This document shows, piece by piece, positions 30,940-42,218 of a stretch of 64,000 nt of DNA. The stretch spans positions 310,001 through 374,000 of the forward strand of contig NW_026516232.1 of NCBI RefSeq assembly GCF_025602895.1, read 5' to 3'. Each line of letters starts with the position of its first letter. The first letter of the stretch is position 1. A program made the position numbers and the translations under genes. Source of the stretch: Polychytrium aggregatum. Lineage: Eukaryota > Chytridiomycota > Chytridiomycetes > Polychytriales. The notes below the pieces were generated by a model. It made no database searches. It saw nothing but the letters and a program-made list of their open reading frames with translations, and was not told the origin of the DNA.

Positions 30940-33900
30940 TTAAGAAGGCTTCCTGCGAGGAGCCCTGCGTGTGCTCTTTATTTGGGGCTCCTCGAGGTGT
31001 TTACCGTATTTACTCAGCTCCTCGGGTGCATGGGACAAGTCCTCCAGTGTTTGCCATGTGTTGCCCGAGTGTGGGTAACCAACCCACTTGACATAAAACC
31101 GAAGTGACCCATCAGCCACTTTCTTGTGCCTCACGATCCTTTCGACTTCATATTCTTGAGTATAGTATTGTCCGAGGTCGTCTTCCAGTGGTGCGTCGTC
31201 CGGGACACCTTCGTCGGCGTCGGGGAACTGTGCTGGACTGCGGGTCGTGTGGCGACGCAGCTTGGACACATGGAAGACAGGATGGAGCTTGCTTCCAGGT
31301 GGCAAGTCCAACAGGTAGTTGAGGGGACTGGGTCGGGCCGCTATCTTGAACGGTCCTCGGTACTTGGGCAACAACTTCTTTGACTGGGCTTCGGGGACCT
31401 TGATGTTGTCGGCGTCCAGGTAGACAAGGTCTCCAACTTCAAAGGAGACATCCTGGTGTCGGCGGTCGTAGTACTTCGCCATCACTTGTTGCGCATCCGT
31501 GAGCGCGTCGGCGATCATCTTGTGTCGGACTTGATGATCTTTGACAAAGGCACTTGGTTTGGGAGGCAATCCAGCCGTGGACTCGGTCAGTGTCAAGGAG
31601 GTGGGAACATCAGGCTGGAATCCGTAGAGCGCCTCAAAGGGGCTCAAGCCAGTTGTGCTCGACTTGGCGGTGTTGTATGCAAACTCTGCATGACTCAGCT
31701 GTATGTCCCAGTCGTCTTGGCTGGTCGAGGCGTATGTCCTCAGGTATTGCTCGAGGGTGCGGATCGTCCGCTCGGACTGTCCATCCGTTTGTTGGTGGTG
31801 CGAGGTTGACATGTTCAGCTTGGTGCCGAGATGGTCGAACAGACTTGTCCAAAACAAGGAGGTGAATCGGGGGTCTCGATCACTGACGATGGACTTTGGG
31901 AGGCCGTGGTGCTTGAACACATGCTTGAAGAACAGCAGTGCAAGGTCAGGCGCGGAGCATGTCGTCTGGCACGGCACAAAGTGTGCCATCTTGCTGAACC
32001 TGTCGACAAAGACAGCGATTGCATCGTGGTCCAACTTGGTCGTCGGTAGATGCGTGATGAGATCCATGGACATGCTGGTCCAGGGGCGGTCGGGAACAGG
32101 CAGGGGTTGCAGCAATCCTTGCTCTCGGGTCGTGCGTGACTTGACCATCTTGCAGGTATGGCAGGACTCGATGTACTTCTCGACGGTGCGCTTCATTCCA
32201 GGCCAGTATGCGACTTTGGCCAGTCGGTCGTATGTCTTCTCGACTCCAAAGTGTCCAGCGAGGGGCGAGTCGTGGACCTCTTGGAGCAACTTGGTCTTCA
32301 ACGACGGAATGTCCGGCACACAGACACGGCTGTCCTTCTTCAGGAGGAGCAGGCCATCACGCACTGTGTACTCGGATGATTCGTCGTCCTTGGGGAGCTT
32401 AGACACCTTTCGGAACAGTTCTCCGAACTGTTTGTCGTTGGCGATGTTGTCTCGGACAACATCCAGCATCGTGTTGTCGACACTGACAGTCGACTCGTAC
32501 AGTGACGCCAATTGGTAGTCGGGGCGTCGGGACAGTGCGTCAGGCACCACATTGAGTTTGCCTTTCTGGTATACAACCTCGTAGTTGTACTCGGCGAGGA
32601 ACTCCATCCATCGCGCTTGGCGTCGGCTCAGGTTCTTCTTGGTGTCGAGGTAACGCAGTGACTGGTGGTCCGTCACAATCTTGAAGGGCTTGGCGGTACC
32701 GTGGAGGTACACTCGGAACTTCTGCAGCGCGTAGATGATCGCAAGCTGCTCCTTCTCGTGCACGGGATAGTTGATCTCGTGTTGGGACAGTTTGCGCGAC
32801 TCGAAGGCAACGGGCCTTCCCTCCTGCATCAAAACAGCTCCCACCGCAAAGTCGGAGGCGTCGGTGTGCACGGAGACATCCGTGTTCGGGTCGAACACAG
32901 CGAGGACAGGAGCGTTCGTCAAGGCGTGCTTGAGGGTCTCGAACGCTTGGCGTTGTGGGTGGTCCCACACGAAGGGGCACTCTTTGCGGAGTAGGTCTGT
33001 GAGTGGACCGGCAGTGCGCGCCAGATCGGGGATGAATCGGCGGTAGTAGTTGACGAGACCGAGAAACGACTGCACGTCAGAGACGCATGCGAGCGGCGGC
33101 CACTCGACCACAGACTTGACCTTGGCGGGGTCGACTTCGATTCCTCTTCCTGAGACAACGTGTCCCAGGAACGGGACTTGATTCTTGAAGAACTCACACT
33201 TGGACAGTTTGGCATACAACTTGTGCTCGCGTAGCTTGGCCAGCACGCGGGCGACATGACCTTCATGGGTCGCTTCATCCTTGCTGTACACAAGGATATC
33301 ATCCAGGTACACGATGACAGAGTTGTCGAGCTCTTGGCGGAACACATCGTTCATCAGCTGCATGAACGTGGCAGGTGCGTTCGTCAATCCGAACGGCAGC
33401 ACTAGGAACTCGTACAGTCCGTAGCGAGTCCTGAAGGCGGTCTTGTGGACATCATCCTCGTGGATGCGGATCTGATGGTAGCCTGAGCGGAGGTCTATCT
33501 TGCTAAAGACCTTTGCTCCACTCAGACGATCCATCAACTCGTCGATCCTGGGCAACGGGTAGGTGTTCTTGATGGTCTGTTTGTTTAGTGCGCGATAGTC
33601 GACGCACATCCTGAGATCACCTTCTTTCTTCTTGACAAAGAGCACTGGTGCACCATACGGTGACTGGCTCGGGCGGATGAACCCATGGGCGAGGAGGTCA
33701 TCCAACTGGCGCTTGAGTTCGTCCATCTCCGTCAGCGACAGTTGGTACGTCGGTCTTGACGGAGGCGACGAGCCTGGTTCGATGTCGATGCGATGATCGA
33801 CGGTGCGTTGGGGTGGCAGGCATTGTGGCAACTGGTCGGGGAATACGTCCTTGTACTCGTCGAGCAGCTTGGTCACCACAGGCGGGGGACCGGGACCGGC

Positions 33901-34872
33901 TTGGTCGGTGTCGTCGACCTCACGCACGACACAGAGGAACGACGTGTCCTTCTTGATCAGCCTCTTGAATTGCATGGCTGAGAGGAGAGGTGGCATGTTG
34001 GGTGAGGCCATGCCCTGCAGGACAATGTCAGGGCCAACACGGACAGTGCGGCCTTTCCAGTCGACGACTGGAGTCGGCTCGGCACGAGCAAGCCAGCTCA
34101 TGCCGAGGATGGCATCGAACTTGGTGTCGATCACTTGGAACAACAGGACAGGATGGTACTTGGGATGGAGGGCCACTCGCAGGACCACTTGGTGTGTGCA
34201 CTGCTGCACACGATCGTCTGCAAGCGCCACACTCATCGGCGACTTCTTCTTGGTTGCATGTATGTTGAGCTCCTGGAGCAAGCGTCTGCTGACAAAGTTG
34301 CAGCTTGCTCCAGAGTCCACCATCATTCGGACGGTGTGACCTTGGACGGTGGCAGGGAGGTACAGCAGGGACTCTTCATGGTCCTCCTGCACAGCCTCCT
34401 GCACCATGACTTGACTTGGGGGAACGGGCGACACTTGGTCTTGGTTGGCTTCATCACGGCCACTCGGACATTTTGGATAGGGTTCGGCCATTGCGGGGGC
34501 CTGCGGCGTCAGCACGCCATTGCACACGACGTCCACGGCTTGCGGACACATGTCGGAAGCATCCGACACACACGACTTGACAGGGGTGAGGGCACAGGCG
34601 GTCCTGTCCCTCAAGGGTTCTTGATTTTCTTTTTTGTTTTGGTTTTCAATTTTGGTTTTCTCTTCACGTTCGTGGAGAGGCAGGCGGCTTGCGCCACCAT
34701 GCACCTCTCGCACGACGCACAACACTTGGTTTGTTTCTCCTTCGGGGGAGGGGGCGAGGTGAACTTCCTCTGGAGACGCGTGGACTGCATTGAGCAATCC
34801 ACGGCGTTGGTCTCCTACTAGGGCTCCAGAGCCACCTAGTAGGGTCGGCCGTTTCCCGACTTCATGGGGCAC
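30940..34872 (-). CDS. pol: Element D copy 2 Pol
   Basis: The 1310-codon frame reads the same as D copy 1. It has protease [16 protein letters not shown], RNase [11 protein letters not shown], the integrase zinc region (CHTC), the core (SDRDPRF, QTDGQSE) and a chromodomain (YVKWVGY). Although intact, its element lacks the 5' LTR, so expression is doubtful. Confidence 0.92.
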   Translation of the reverse strand: MPHEVGKRPTLLGGSGALVGDQRRGLLNAVHASPEEVHLAPSPEGETNQVLCVVREVHGGASRLPLHEREEKTKIENQNKKENQEPLRDRTACALTPVKSCVSDASDMCPQAVDVVCNGVLTPQAPAMAEPYPKCPSGRDEANQDQVSPVPPSQVMVQEAVQEDHEESLLYLPATVQGHTVRMMVDSGASCNFVSRRLLQELNIHATKKKSPMSVALADDRVQQCTHQVVLRVALHPKYHPVLLFQVIDTKFDAILGMSWLARAEPTPVVDWKGRTVRVGPDIVLQGMASPNMPPLLSAMQFKRLIKKDTSFLCVVREVDDTDQAGPGPPPVVTKLLDEYKDVFPDQLPQCLPPQRTVDHRIDIEPGSSPPSRPTYQLSLTEMDELKRQLDDLLAHGFIRPSQSPYGAPVLFVKKKEGDLRMCVDYRALNKQTIKNTYPLPRIDELMDRLSGAKVFSKIDLRSGYHQIRIHEDDVHKTAFRTRYGLYEFLVLPFGLTNAPATFMQLMNDVFRQELDNSVIVYLDDILVYSKDEATHEGHVARVLAKLREHKLYAKLSKCEFFKNQVPFLGHVVSGRGIEVDPAKVKSVVEWPPLACVSDVQSFLGLVNYYRRFIPDLARTAGPLTDLLRKECPFVWDHPQRQAFETLKHALTNAPVLAVFDPNTDVSVHTDASDFAVGAVLMQEGRPVAFESRKLSQHEINYPVHEKEQLAIIYALQKFRVYLHGTAKPFKIVTDHQSLRYLDTKKNLSRRQARWMEFLAEYNYEVVYQKGKLNVVPDALSRRPDYQLASLYESTVSVDNTMLDVVRDNIANDKQFGELFRKVSKLPKDDESSEYTVRDGLLLLKKDSRVCVPDIPSLKTKLLQEVHDSPLAGHFGVEKTYDRLAKVAYWPGMKRTVEKYIESCHTCKMVKSRTTREQGLLQPLPVPDRPWTSMSMDLITHLPTTKLDHDAIAVFVDRFSKMAHFVPCQTTCSAPDLALLFFKHVFKHHGLPKSIVSDRDPRFTSLFWTSLFDHLGTKLNMSTSHHQQTDGQSERTIRTLEQYLRTYASTSQDDWDIQLSHAEFAYNTAKSSTTGLSPFEALYGFQPDVPTSLTLTESTAGLPPKPSAFVKDHQVRHKMIADALTDAQQVMAKYYDRRHQDVSFEVGDLVYLDADNIKVPEAQSKKLLPKYRGPFKIAARPSPLNYLLDLPPGSKLHPVFHVSKLRRHTTRSPAQFPDADEGVPDDAPLEDDLGQYYTQEYEVERIVRHKKVADGSLRFYVKWVGYPHSGNTWQTLEDLSHAPEELSKYGKHLEEPQIKSTRRAPRRKPS
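34814..34857 (-). promoter_or_regulatory. Element D copy 2 -1 frameshift signal
   Basis: The heptamer GGGAAAC (34857-34851), a 7 nt spacer and the two-part stem (34843-34814) are identical to D copy 1. Confidence 0.8.
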
Positions 34873-35424
34873 TCCTTGGCCTGGTGTCCCGGTCGGTGAC
34901 AGAAGAAGCAGGAACCATGGCGGAGGTCCTCCTGCTTCTGTCTGTCCTTGGGGGAGACAGTGGCAGCTTGCTGGAACCGGGAGCGGGGAGGGCCACGAGC
35001 CTCCATGGCGTTGACGTCAACGTCCATGGGCTCAGGCATGGGTCTTGCGGGCGGGGCCGGGCGAGGCGGACGGGCTGGGACGTGATGAGACCGATGGCCG
35101 CCTGCCAGCTGCGGGTAGAACTGGCGGCCATGGTACTGGACGTTGTCGAGGTTCTCGGCAACGTCCATCATCACGTCCAGGGACTTGCGGGCATCAGGGT
35201 TGCTGGCGATGTACTCTCTGATCTTGGGCTTGAGGCCCTTCTGGAAGAGGTACATCGCATCAGCAGAGCCCAGCTCCTCAATCTGGGAGGAGAGGTCTTC
35301 AAACTCCTCGATGTAGCGGGTCACAGAACCACGCTGCACGAGAGAGTATAGCTTGTCACGGGCAATGAGTTCAGCATTGGGGCTGCCGAAGCGGCGACGG
35401 AGGCGGTCCTTGAAGTCGTCAAAC
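34836..35424 (-). pseudogene. gag: Element D copy 2 gag, 5' truncated
   Basis: It matches the D copy 1 gag from its position 49565 onward, including the CCHC knuckle [14 protein letters not shown]. It differs at one residue (EELGS versus EERGS). The break at 35424 is the B copy 2 LTR edge. Confidence 0.88.
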
Positions 35425-36215
35425 TGTTAGAGTCCGAAGGGGACTCAACGGCAAAAGAAGAAGTGAGCTCGAAGTGAGCTCAGGGAAGGCAAGGGTAAAG
35501 TCCGAAGTGGACTCGGAGAGGGAGCGAGGGAAGCAAAGATCCGTTCAAGATAAGACTAGTCTCGAAATGAGACGTGAGGAACACTCAGAGAATAAAGTAG
35601 AAGGCACTTTATTTAGTCCTATTTTGAACGCTGAGGTTCGACTACACATCGCGGGGGTCAGGCTATTTATAGACAAGTCCGGACTTGGCAGCGAAGGGCG
35701 GCCAAGGGAGGGAAAAGTGGGCGATCGAGCAGGGCGAAGGGGGCGATGCACGAACGAGGGCCGAGAAGGACCACCGAGACAGGCAGAGAACCAAAGCGAG
35801 GGAGGCGCAAGCAAAAGCGAAGCACCTGGCAGGAGAAACGTGCAAAGGCGAAGCAATGTGACTCAACGTCCAAGAAGCGGATTGGTCAAGTATAAGGTTG
35901 GGGCAAATGCATGCGAGATGAACAAGAGATCGGGGCGGTCAGGCAGGTCATGAGTCACCGGTGGTGGGACACATGACCGGCAGCCGAATTGCAACCAATC
36001 GCAGCAAGGCGCGTGCACAAACAAACCGGCGCGTGCGAAGAAGACAAAGGAAGCGGAGCAGCGCGGGGAAACGGAAGTGCGGAAGGAGCGGAAATGGCAG
36101 GCAAAAGGCGGAAAATTGGAGGGGAACTGCAAAGCTACACACAAACAAACAGAAAGGCAAAAGAACAGCCAAGTGTGCAGTCAAAGTGGAGAACAAGCAG
36201 AAGCTATCCCTAACA
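35425..36215 (-). repeat. Element B copy 2, 3' LTR
   Basis: It is 791 bp with TG..CA ends. The purine tract GGAAGGGGATGA lies between the pol stop codon and the LTR. Confidence 0.93.
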
Positions 36216-36227
36216 TCATCCCCTTCC

Positions 36228-39200
36228 TTAGCGACGAACTCCGGGCGTCGCCTTCGGCTTTGAGGGATAGCGAAGGTGGAAGTCAGCAACAAGATCAGTG
36301 GCGTGGGAAACATTGGCAGCGGGCTCCCAAGACCGGTCAGTCTCGGAATAGCCCTTCCACTGAACCAAGTACTGTAAGCGACCACGGAAGAGCCGAGAAT
36401 CGAGAACAGTCTCGACCTCAAACTCTTCCTGGGAGTCAACAAGAATGGGTGGAGGTTCGGGTTGGGTGAACTCGGGAACAATGTCCTTCGTTCGGGGTTC
36501 AAGGAGGGATACATGAAAGACGGGGTGGACTTTGAGTGTGGAAGGGAGTTTAAGTTCAAAGGCAACGGGGTTGATGCGGCGAAGAACTTTAAAGGGGCCA
36601 AGCTTTTTCTGATCAAGCTTGTTGGAGGGACGAAGGGTGCGGATGTGGCGACGATCAAGAAAAACGAGGTCGCCAACGGAGATGTCGGGAGTGGGGAGAC
36701 GGGATTTGTTGGCCTGCAAAGTGTAGGACTCTTGGGCAACCCGGAGGTTGGCCTTGAGATCCTCGAGAACGGTCTGAAGTCGGTCGACACGTTCTTCGGC
36801 AGAGGGCACAACAGAAGGATCACGGATGATGGAGGGATCAAAAATGGGGTGATGGCCATGGACTGCAAAGAAGGGAGTCATGCCAGTGGAGGTGTTTTCC
36901 GAGTTGTTGTAAGTGAACTCGGCAAGGGGAAGGTGAAGGGTCCAGTCGTCTTGCAGGTAATTGCAATGGATACGCAAATACTGCTCGATGACCTGGTTGA
37001 GAACCTCGGTCGAACCGTCGGTCTCGGGGTGGAAGGCAGAAGAAAGGGAAATCTTCGTCTTCAGAAGCTCATTGAAGCGCCTCCAGAAGGCCGAAGTAAA
37101 CTGAGTTCCTCGGTCCGAAACAATAGACCGGGGACAACCATGCAAGCGGAAGATGTGGGAGAGGAAGAGTTCGGCGGTTTGCTCGCCTGTAACCGTCTTC
37201 GTGGTGGGCACAAAGTGTGCTTGTTTGGACAGGCGGTCCTTAACCACGAAGATGGAGTCAAAGCCGTTCGAAGGTGGGAGATCCGTGATGAAGTCCATCG
37301 ACAGGTCCCACCAACGTTCGGAAGGAACGGGGAGAGGGTGAAGTAAACCATAAGGGGAGTGACGGGACGGCTTGGCTCGCTGGCACGCTTCACAATTAGC
37401 AATGAAGCGACGCACAGACTTACGAAGCCGGGGCCAGTGAAAGTCCCGGGAGATGAGCTCAACGGTCTTGGCAAGACCAAAGTGACCAGCGGCAGCGGAG
37501 CAGTGACGTTGCTCAAACACTTTGAGCTGGAGCTCGGGGGAAGGGACAACGATCAGGTCTTTAAAGTAAAGGAGACCGTCACGGAAGGAGTAATCGCCAT
37601 CAAGACGTTTGGCGTTGAAGTCAGAAAGAAGGGAACAAGAAAGGGTGGCAGCTCGAATCTCGGAAAGAAAATCGGGGTTCGAGCCGATAACGGTGATGCT
37701 GTCGAGAGAAATAGACTCGAACAGCTGAAGGAAGTTGGTGGAGTGGAGGGAGTCACCAGGCTTTATCTCAAAGTCAGAACGGCGACTGAGAGCATCGGCT
37801 TTGGTGTTGAGGCGACCAGGGCGGTGGTAAATGCGAAAAGCAAAATCAGAAAGGAATTGGGCCCACCGGAACTGGCGGCGAGAAAGTTGGGAAGCGGAAG
37901 TGAACCGGGTGAGGTTCTGGTGATCAGAGAAAACAAGAGTGGGATGATCGGGGTCGGCAGCCATCAAGTAATGACGCCAGGCAGTAAAGGAATCGACAAT
38001 AGCAAGGAGCTCTTTGTCGTGGGTGTCATAATTCACCTCGGCGGGACGGAATTGCCGAGAGTGAAAAGCAACGGGGTGAAGAGCGCCGTCAGGGTCAAAC
38101 TGGGAAAGGACGGCACCCAGAGCAAAGTCAGAAGCATCGGGCTCGATGACAGCGGGTTTGGAGAAATCAAAGTAACGAAGAATAGGTGCGGAAGTGAATG
38201 AACGTTTAAGAGAATCAAAAGCCTCTTGGGCCTCGGGAGACCAAGAGAAGGTGGAGGATTTGGTGGTGAGTGAAGTCAAAGGACGAGCAAGTGCGGAAAA
38301 GTCCTTGACGAAGCGGCGGTAAAAGTTTGCGAAACCAATAAAAACTTGGATGTCGCGAGCAGAAGAGGGAACAGGCCAAAGGGAAACGGCCTCGACCTTG
38401 GCAGGGTCCATTTTAATGCCATCGGCAGAAATGATCATGCCGAGAAAGTCAACTTCAGAAAGGTCAAAAGAACACTTGGCCGGATTGACCTTAAGAGAGT
38501 GTTCACGAAGGCGAGAAAGAACAAGCTTAACATGCTCCTCATGCTCCAGGGGATCTTTTGAGAAGATCAGGATGTCGTCAAGATAAATGACAACACAGAC
38601 ACCAAGGAGGTCCGAGAAGATGTCGTTCATAAAAAACTGAAAAGCAGCGGGGGCATTCGAAAGACCAAAGGGGATAACATTGTACTCGTAAGAGCCAGAT
38701 TTGCAAACAAAAGCAGTCTTCCACTCATCGCCCTTCTTGACACGAACCAAGTGGTAAGCATCAGGAAGGTCAAGGTGTGAGAAGACGCGGGCAGAAGAAA
38801 GTTTATCCAGAAGATCCTGGAAGAGGGGAAGAGGGTAGCGGTTCTTCTTCGTGATGGCATTGAGGCCCCGGTAGTCGACGCAAAGGCGAAGACCACCATT
38901 GGGCTTCTTCACGAAGAAGCAGGGAGCACCAACGGGAGAAGAGGATTTGGAGATCCAACCACGTGCGAGGGCGTTGGTCAGATACTCCGAAAGAGCAGAT
39001 TCCTCGGCCGGGGACAAAGGATAGACTTTCCCCGGCTTTGGCAAACGAGGTTCCTTTCCATCCTCGGTCCGTACAAACTCAATAGACAAGTCATACGGAC
39101 GGTGAGGAGGCAAGGAAGAAGGAGGGTCAGACTTGAGGCTGAAAACGTCGCCAAACTCATTGTATTTGAGCGGGACACCTCGAGAGTCAACAGGGGTGCC

Positions 39201-40103
39201 AGACTCGGCATACACCTTCGTCGTGAGCACGGACCTTATCGACACCGTAGGATACGTCTCCGGCGAAGGAGGACGGATATCCATTTGGGCAGCGAAAATG
39301 TCGAGCTTGTCTTCCCGTGCAAGACGGAGAAGACTCGCCGCATTAACGAGCTCAATGTCGGGCGAAGATAAAGCCGTTGGCTCTTCAGAAAGCGAAGCAG
39401 AGTCAAGGCGGGAAGAAAGGGAAGGCGAAGTGCCAAAGGAGGGAACCGGTGTAAGGGAAGGACCGGAGGGAGGAGTCAAAGGCGAAGTGCCCGAAGGGGG
39501 AGGCGAATAGCCGGAAGGGGACGAAGTGTCCAAGGAGGAAGCAGAGACATCCGCGAGGATGTGTCCATCAGCAAGGCAAGAGGGATCGGAGAACGAAAGG
39601 GAGAGGGACTTCCAATTGACAACTGGATTATGCAAGCGCATCCAGGGAAGACCAAGAGTGATGGGAGTGGTGGAGAGTCGAGTCACAAGAAAAGAAATCG
39701 ACTCGGTGTGGGAACCAATGGTCAACGTCACAGGAACGGTTTGGAAACGAATGAAACCGGCCGAAGAACCATCAGCAAGGGAAACGGAGTAGGGAGTAGA
39801 AAGAGGGATAAGAGAGAGTTTATGGAGATCCGCAAAGGCAGGATCAATGAGGGCAAGAGCGGTGCATCCATCATCAATAAAGACAGAAAGGGAGATGGAG
39901 ACCGGGCCAGAAAGACTCATGACGACAAGGGTGGCCGGAAGAAGAAGCTTATCGTCCGATAATGACGAGTCAGAGGGGGAAGATGTTCGTATCGCCGAAC
40001 AGACCACCTCGCTTACTTGCGAGGTGCTGCTCGGCTGTGGGCATTTCCCGAGTTCCGTTTGACCAGAACCGGGCACTGCTGAACATCGCGACTGCCGGGA
40101 CAA
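36228..40103 (-). CDS. pol: Element B copy 2 Pol
   Basis: It has 1291 codons and differs from copy 1 by one residue in the protease-RT linker (GTSPS). The same domains and the same unusual motifs are present: protease DDGC and integrase ETDGSTE. With intact LTRs, primer site and frames, this is the B copy most likely to be competent. Confidence 0.94.
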   Translation of the reverse strand: MSRQSRCSAVPGSGQTELGKCPQPSSTSQVSEVVCSAIRTSSPSDSSLSDDKLLLPATLVVMSLSGPVSISLSVFIDDGCTALALIDPAFADLHKLSLIPLSTPYSVSLADGSSAGFIRFQTVPVTLTIGSHTESISFLVTRLSTTPITLGLPWMRLHNPVVNWKSLSLSFSDPSCLADGHILADVSASSLDTSSPSGYSPPPSGTSPLTPPSGPSLTPVPSFGTSPSLSSRLDSASLSEEPTALSSPDIELVNAASLLRLAREDKLDIFAAQMDIRPPSPETYPTVSIRSVLTTKVYAESGTPVDSRGVPLKYNEFGDVFSLKSDPPSSLPPHRPYDLSIEFVRTEDGKEPRLPKPGKVYPLSPAEESALSEYLTNALARGWISKSSSPVGAPCFFVKKPNGGLRLCVDYRGLNAITKKNRYPLPLFQDLLDKLSSARVFSHLDLPDAYHLVRVKKGDEWKTAFVCKSGSYEYNVIPFGLSNAPAAFQFFMNDIFSDLLGVCVVIYLDDILIFSKDPLEHEEHVKLVLSRLREHSLKVNPAKCSFDLSEVDFLGMIISADGIKMDPAKVEAVSLWPVPSSARDIQVFIGFANFYRRFVKDFSALARPLTSLTTKSSTFSWSPEAQEAFDSLKRSFTSAPILRYFDFSKPAVIEPDASDFALGAVLSQFDPDGALHPVAFHSRQFRPAEVNYDTHDKELLAIVDSFTAWRHYLMAADPDHPTLVFSDHQNLTRFTSASQLSRRQFRWAQFLSDFAFRIYHRPGRLNTKADALSRRSDFEIKPGDSLHSTNFLQLFESISLDSITVIGSNPDFLSEIRAATLSCSLLSDFNAKRLDGDYSFRDGLLYFKDLIVVPSPELQLKVFEQRHCSAAAGHFGLAKTVELISRDFHWPRLRKSVRRFIANCEACQRAKPSRHSPYGLLHPLPVPSERWWDLSMDFITDLPPSNGFDSIFVVKDRLSKQAHFVPTTKTVTGEQTAELFLSHIFRLHGCPRSIVSDRGTQFTSAFWRRFNELLKTKISLSSAFHPETDGSTEVLNQVIEQYLRIHCNYLQDDWTLHLPLAEFTYNNSENTSTGMTPFFAVHGHHPIFDPSIIRDPSVVPSAEERVDRLQTVLEDLKANLRVAQESYTLQANKSRLPTPDISVGDLVFLDRRHIRTLRPSNKLDQKKLGPFKVLRRINPVAFELKLPSTLKVHPVFHVSLLEPRTKDIVPEFTQPEPPPILVDSQEEFEVETVLDSRLFRGRLQYLVQWKGYSETDRSWEPAANVSHATDLVADFHLRYPSKPKATPGVRR
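40005..40049 (-). promoter_or_regulatory. Element B copy 2 -1 frameshift signal
   Basis: GGGAAAT at 40049-40043 and the 8 bp hairpin at 40026-40005 are identical to copy 1. Confidence 0.6.
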
Positions 40104-40966
40104 GACTTTTCCCCGCAGTACAGGCAGAGACCCTGCTCACGACGTCGCTTTTTCTCGACGTCGGAGAGCTTAGCAGGGCGGACCGAGACAGAGTCAAGGT
40201 CCATGGGAGTGGGTGCAGAAGAGGAGGAAGAAGAAACATGCGCGGGAGAATGGTGGTGATGGGGAGCAGAGCGAGAAGAAGGAGGAGGAGGTTGGGAACG
40301 GGAGGAGATCTTGAGACGATGGAGGGCATCGTCGTACTCGACCGCTGCCTTGATCAACTCAGGCAGGGAAGCGGGAGCGGGGCGGAGACCGATGAGGTGG
40401 AACTTGACCTCAGACTTCAAACCCTCCTTGAAGAAGTGCATCTTGGTGGGTTCATCAGTCTGGACGCGGGCGGCGAGCTGGACGAAGCGGGTGGCGAAGG
40501 CTTGGCAGGACTTGAGCTGGACCAAGCGCTTGAGGTCGTTCAAGGCCTTATCTTGCGAGGAGGCCGTGTCCTCACCGAAGGTCGACTTGAGGGCAACTTC
40601 AAAATCCGCGAAGGAAGCCGGGAAGCGGTTGGCCATGTAGAAGGCGGCCTCGTACCACTTGAAGGCTTCACCGCGGAGGAAGGAGGTGGCGTACAGGACC
40701 TTCTGGCGCTCGGGCGCGAAGAAGGCAGGATCGGCGAGGAAAACCAGGTGGCACTGGGCGAGGAAGGCCGTCGTTTCATCGCGGGAACCTAGGAACTCCT
40801 TGGGCTTGTTGACCTGGTAGACCTGGCGGGGAGCGGCGGCGGGAGCTTGCAGATCTTGGATCTGACGATGGAGAGCAGCGTTCTGGGTCATGAGGGCGTT
40901 CATACGCTCCTCCATGCGCGCCAGATACGCGTTGAGGTCTGCAGGGGGTGCAGCAGGCTCAGCCAT
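40013..40966 (-). CDS. gag: Element B copy 2 Gag
   Basis: The 317-residue frame starts at ATG 40966 and reads the same as copy 1, including the CCCC cysteine cluster. The open frame continues upstream to 41032, but that would begin at a non-ATG codon inside the primer site. Confidence 0.93.
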   Translation of the reverse strand: MAEPAAPPADLNAYLARMEERMNALMTQNAALHRQIQDLQAPAAAPRQVYQVNKPKEFLGSRDETTAFLAQCHLVFLADPAFFAPERQKVLYATSFLRGEAFKWYEAAFYMANRFPASFADFEVALKSTFGEDTASSQDKALNDLKRLVQLKSCQAFATRFVQLAARVQTDEPTKMHFFKEGLKSEVKFHLIGLRPAPASLPELIKAAVEYDDALHRLKISSRSQPPPPSSRSAPHHHHSPAHVSSSSSSAPTPMDLDSVSVRPAKLSDVEKKRRREQGLCLYCGEKSCPGSRDVQQCPVLVKRNSGNAHSRAAPRK

Positions 40967-41023
40967 CGGATCGACGAGGGAAAGAGAGGCGAAAGAAGAA
41001 GAAAGGCCGGGAAGCCAAGAGGG

Positions 41024-41035
41024 AGCGTTCAAAAT
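41024..41035 (-). promoter_or_regulatory. Element B copy 2 self-primer binding site
   Basis: The sense sequence ATTTTGAACGCT (41035-41024) begins 2 nt inside the 5' LTR. It is a perfect 12 nt reverse complement of AGCGTTCAAAAT (sense, 41245-41234) in the LTR. No TGG start is present, which argues against tRNA priming. Confidence 0.8.
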
Positions 41036-41037
41036 GA

Positions 41038-41828
41038 TGTTAGAGTCCGAAGGGGACTCAACGGCAAAAGAAGAAGTGAGCTCGAAGTGAGCTCAGGGAA
41101 GGCAAGGGTAAAGTCCGAAGTGGACTCGGAGAGGGAGCGAGGGAAGCAAAGATCCGTTCAAGATAAGACTAGTCTCGAAATGAGACGTGAGGAACACTCA
41201 GAGAATAAAGTAGAAGGCACTTTATTTAGTCCTATTTTGAACGCTGAGGTTCGACTACACATCGCGGGGGTCAGGCTATTTATAGACAAGTCCGGACTTG
41301 GCAGCGAAGGGCGGCCAAGGGAGGGAAAAGTGGGCGATCGAGCAGGGCGAAGGGGGCGATGCACGAACGAGGGCCGAGAAGGACCACCGAGACAGGCAGA
41401 GAACCAAAGCGAGGGAGGCGCAAGCAAAAGCGAAGCACCTGGCAGGAGAAACGTGCAAAGGCGAAGCAATGTGACTCAACGTCCAAGAAGCGGATTGGTC
41501 AAGTATAAGGTTGGGGCAAATGCATGCGAGATGAACAAGAGATCGGGGCGGTCAGGCAGGTCATGAGTCACCGGTGGTGGGACACATGACCGGCAGCCGA
41601 ATTGCAACCAATCGCAGCAAGGCGCGTGCACAAACAAACCGGCGCGTGCGAAGAAGACAAAGGAAGCGGAGCAGCGCGGGGAAACGGAAGTGCGGAAGGA
41701 GCGGAAATGGCAGGCAAAAGGCGGAAAATTGGAGGGGAACTGCAAAGCTACACACAAACAAACAGAAAGGCAAAAGAACAGCCAAGTGTGCAGTCAAAGT
41801 GGAGAACAAGCAGAAGCTATCCCTAACA
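41038..41828 (-). repeat. Element B copy 2, 5' LTR
   Basis: It is 791 bp. Sense TATAAATA starts 39 nt before the self-primer block at 41245-41234. The right edge directly abuts the E leader array. Confidence 0.93.
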
Positions 41829-42180
41829 GGCCCCCGCCGTCTGCCCAACGCTCCAATCTCTCCTGTGAGGCTCTGCCGTGAGCCTGTCTGTCTGCCCAAG
41901 GCCCCCGCCGTCTGCCCAACGTTCCGATCTCTCCTGTGAGGCTCTGCCGTGAGCCTGTCTGTCTGCCCAACGCTCCAATCTCTCCTGTGAGGCTCTGCCG
42001 TGAGCCTGTCTGTCTGCCCAAGGCCCCCGCCGTCTGCCCAACGCTCCAATCTCTCCTGTGAGGCTCTGCCGTGAGCCTGTCTGTCTGCCCAAGGCCCCCG
42101 CCGTCTGCCCAACGTTCCGATCTCTCCTGTGAGGCTCTGCCGTGAGCCTGTCTGTCTGCCCAAGGCCCCCGCCGTCTGCC
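41829..42180 (+). repeat. Element E copy 1 leader tandem array (about 5 units)
   Basis: Units of 71 or 51 bp begin CAACGCTCC or CAACGTTCC. The array is the remnant of E copy 1's leader, cut on the left by B copy 2. The E copy 1 5' LTR and primer site are missing. Confidence 0.88.
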
Positions 42181-42218
42181 CGACGCCCGAACTTGCTGGG
42201 GAGGCCCTGCCAGTACCC

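Larger units (their letters stand above)
30621..35424 (-). mobile_element. Element D copy 2, 5' truncated, in A gag
   Basis: Present are the 3' LTR (30621-30930), full pol and the last two thirds of gag. The copy ends at 35424 against the B copy 2 LTR. The 5' LTR, leader and first part of gag are not found beyond B. The outer flank is gcagg (30616-30620), whose partner is not in the window. Confidence 0.9.
35425..41828 (-). mobile_element. Element B copy 2, complete, with mismatched flanks
   Basis: This 6404 bp element has two 791 bp LTRs that look identical and intact gag and pol. The left flank is caaac (D copy 2 gag) and the right flank is ggccc (E leader array), so there is no target duplication. 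The sequence is complete but the junctions come from two different insertion sites. Confidence 0.92.

Noticed and set aside
41829-42180. Array resembling a CRISPR at first sight
   Set aside because: The repeats are directly adjacent with optional modules and there are no unique spacers. The context is a retrotransposon leader in a eukaryote.
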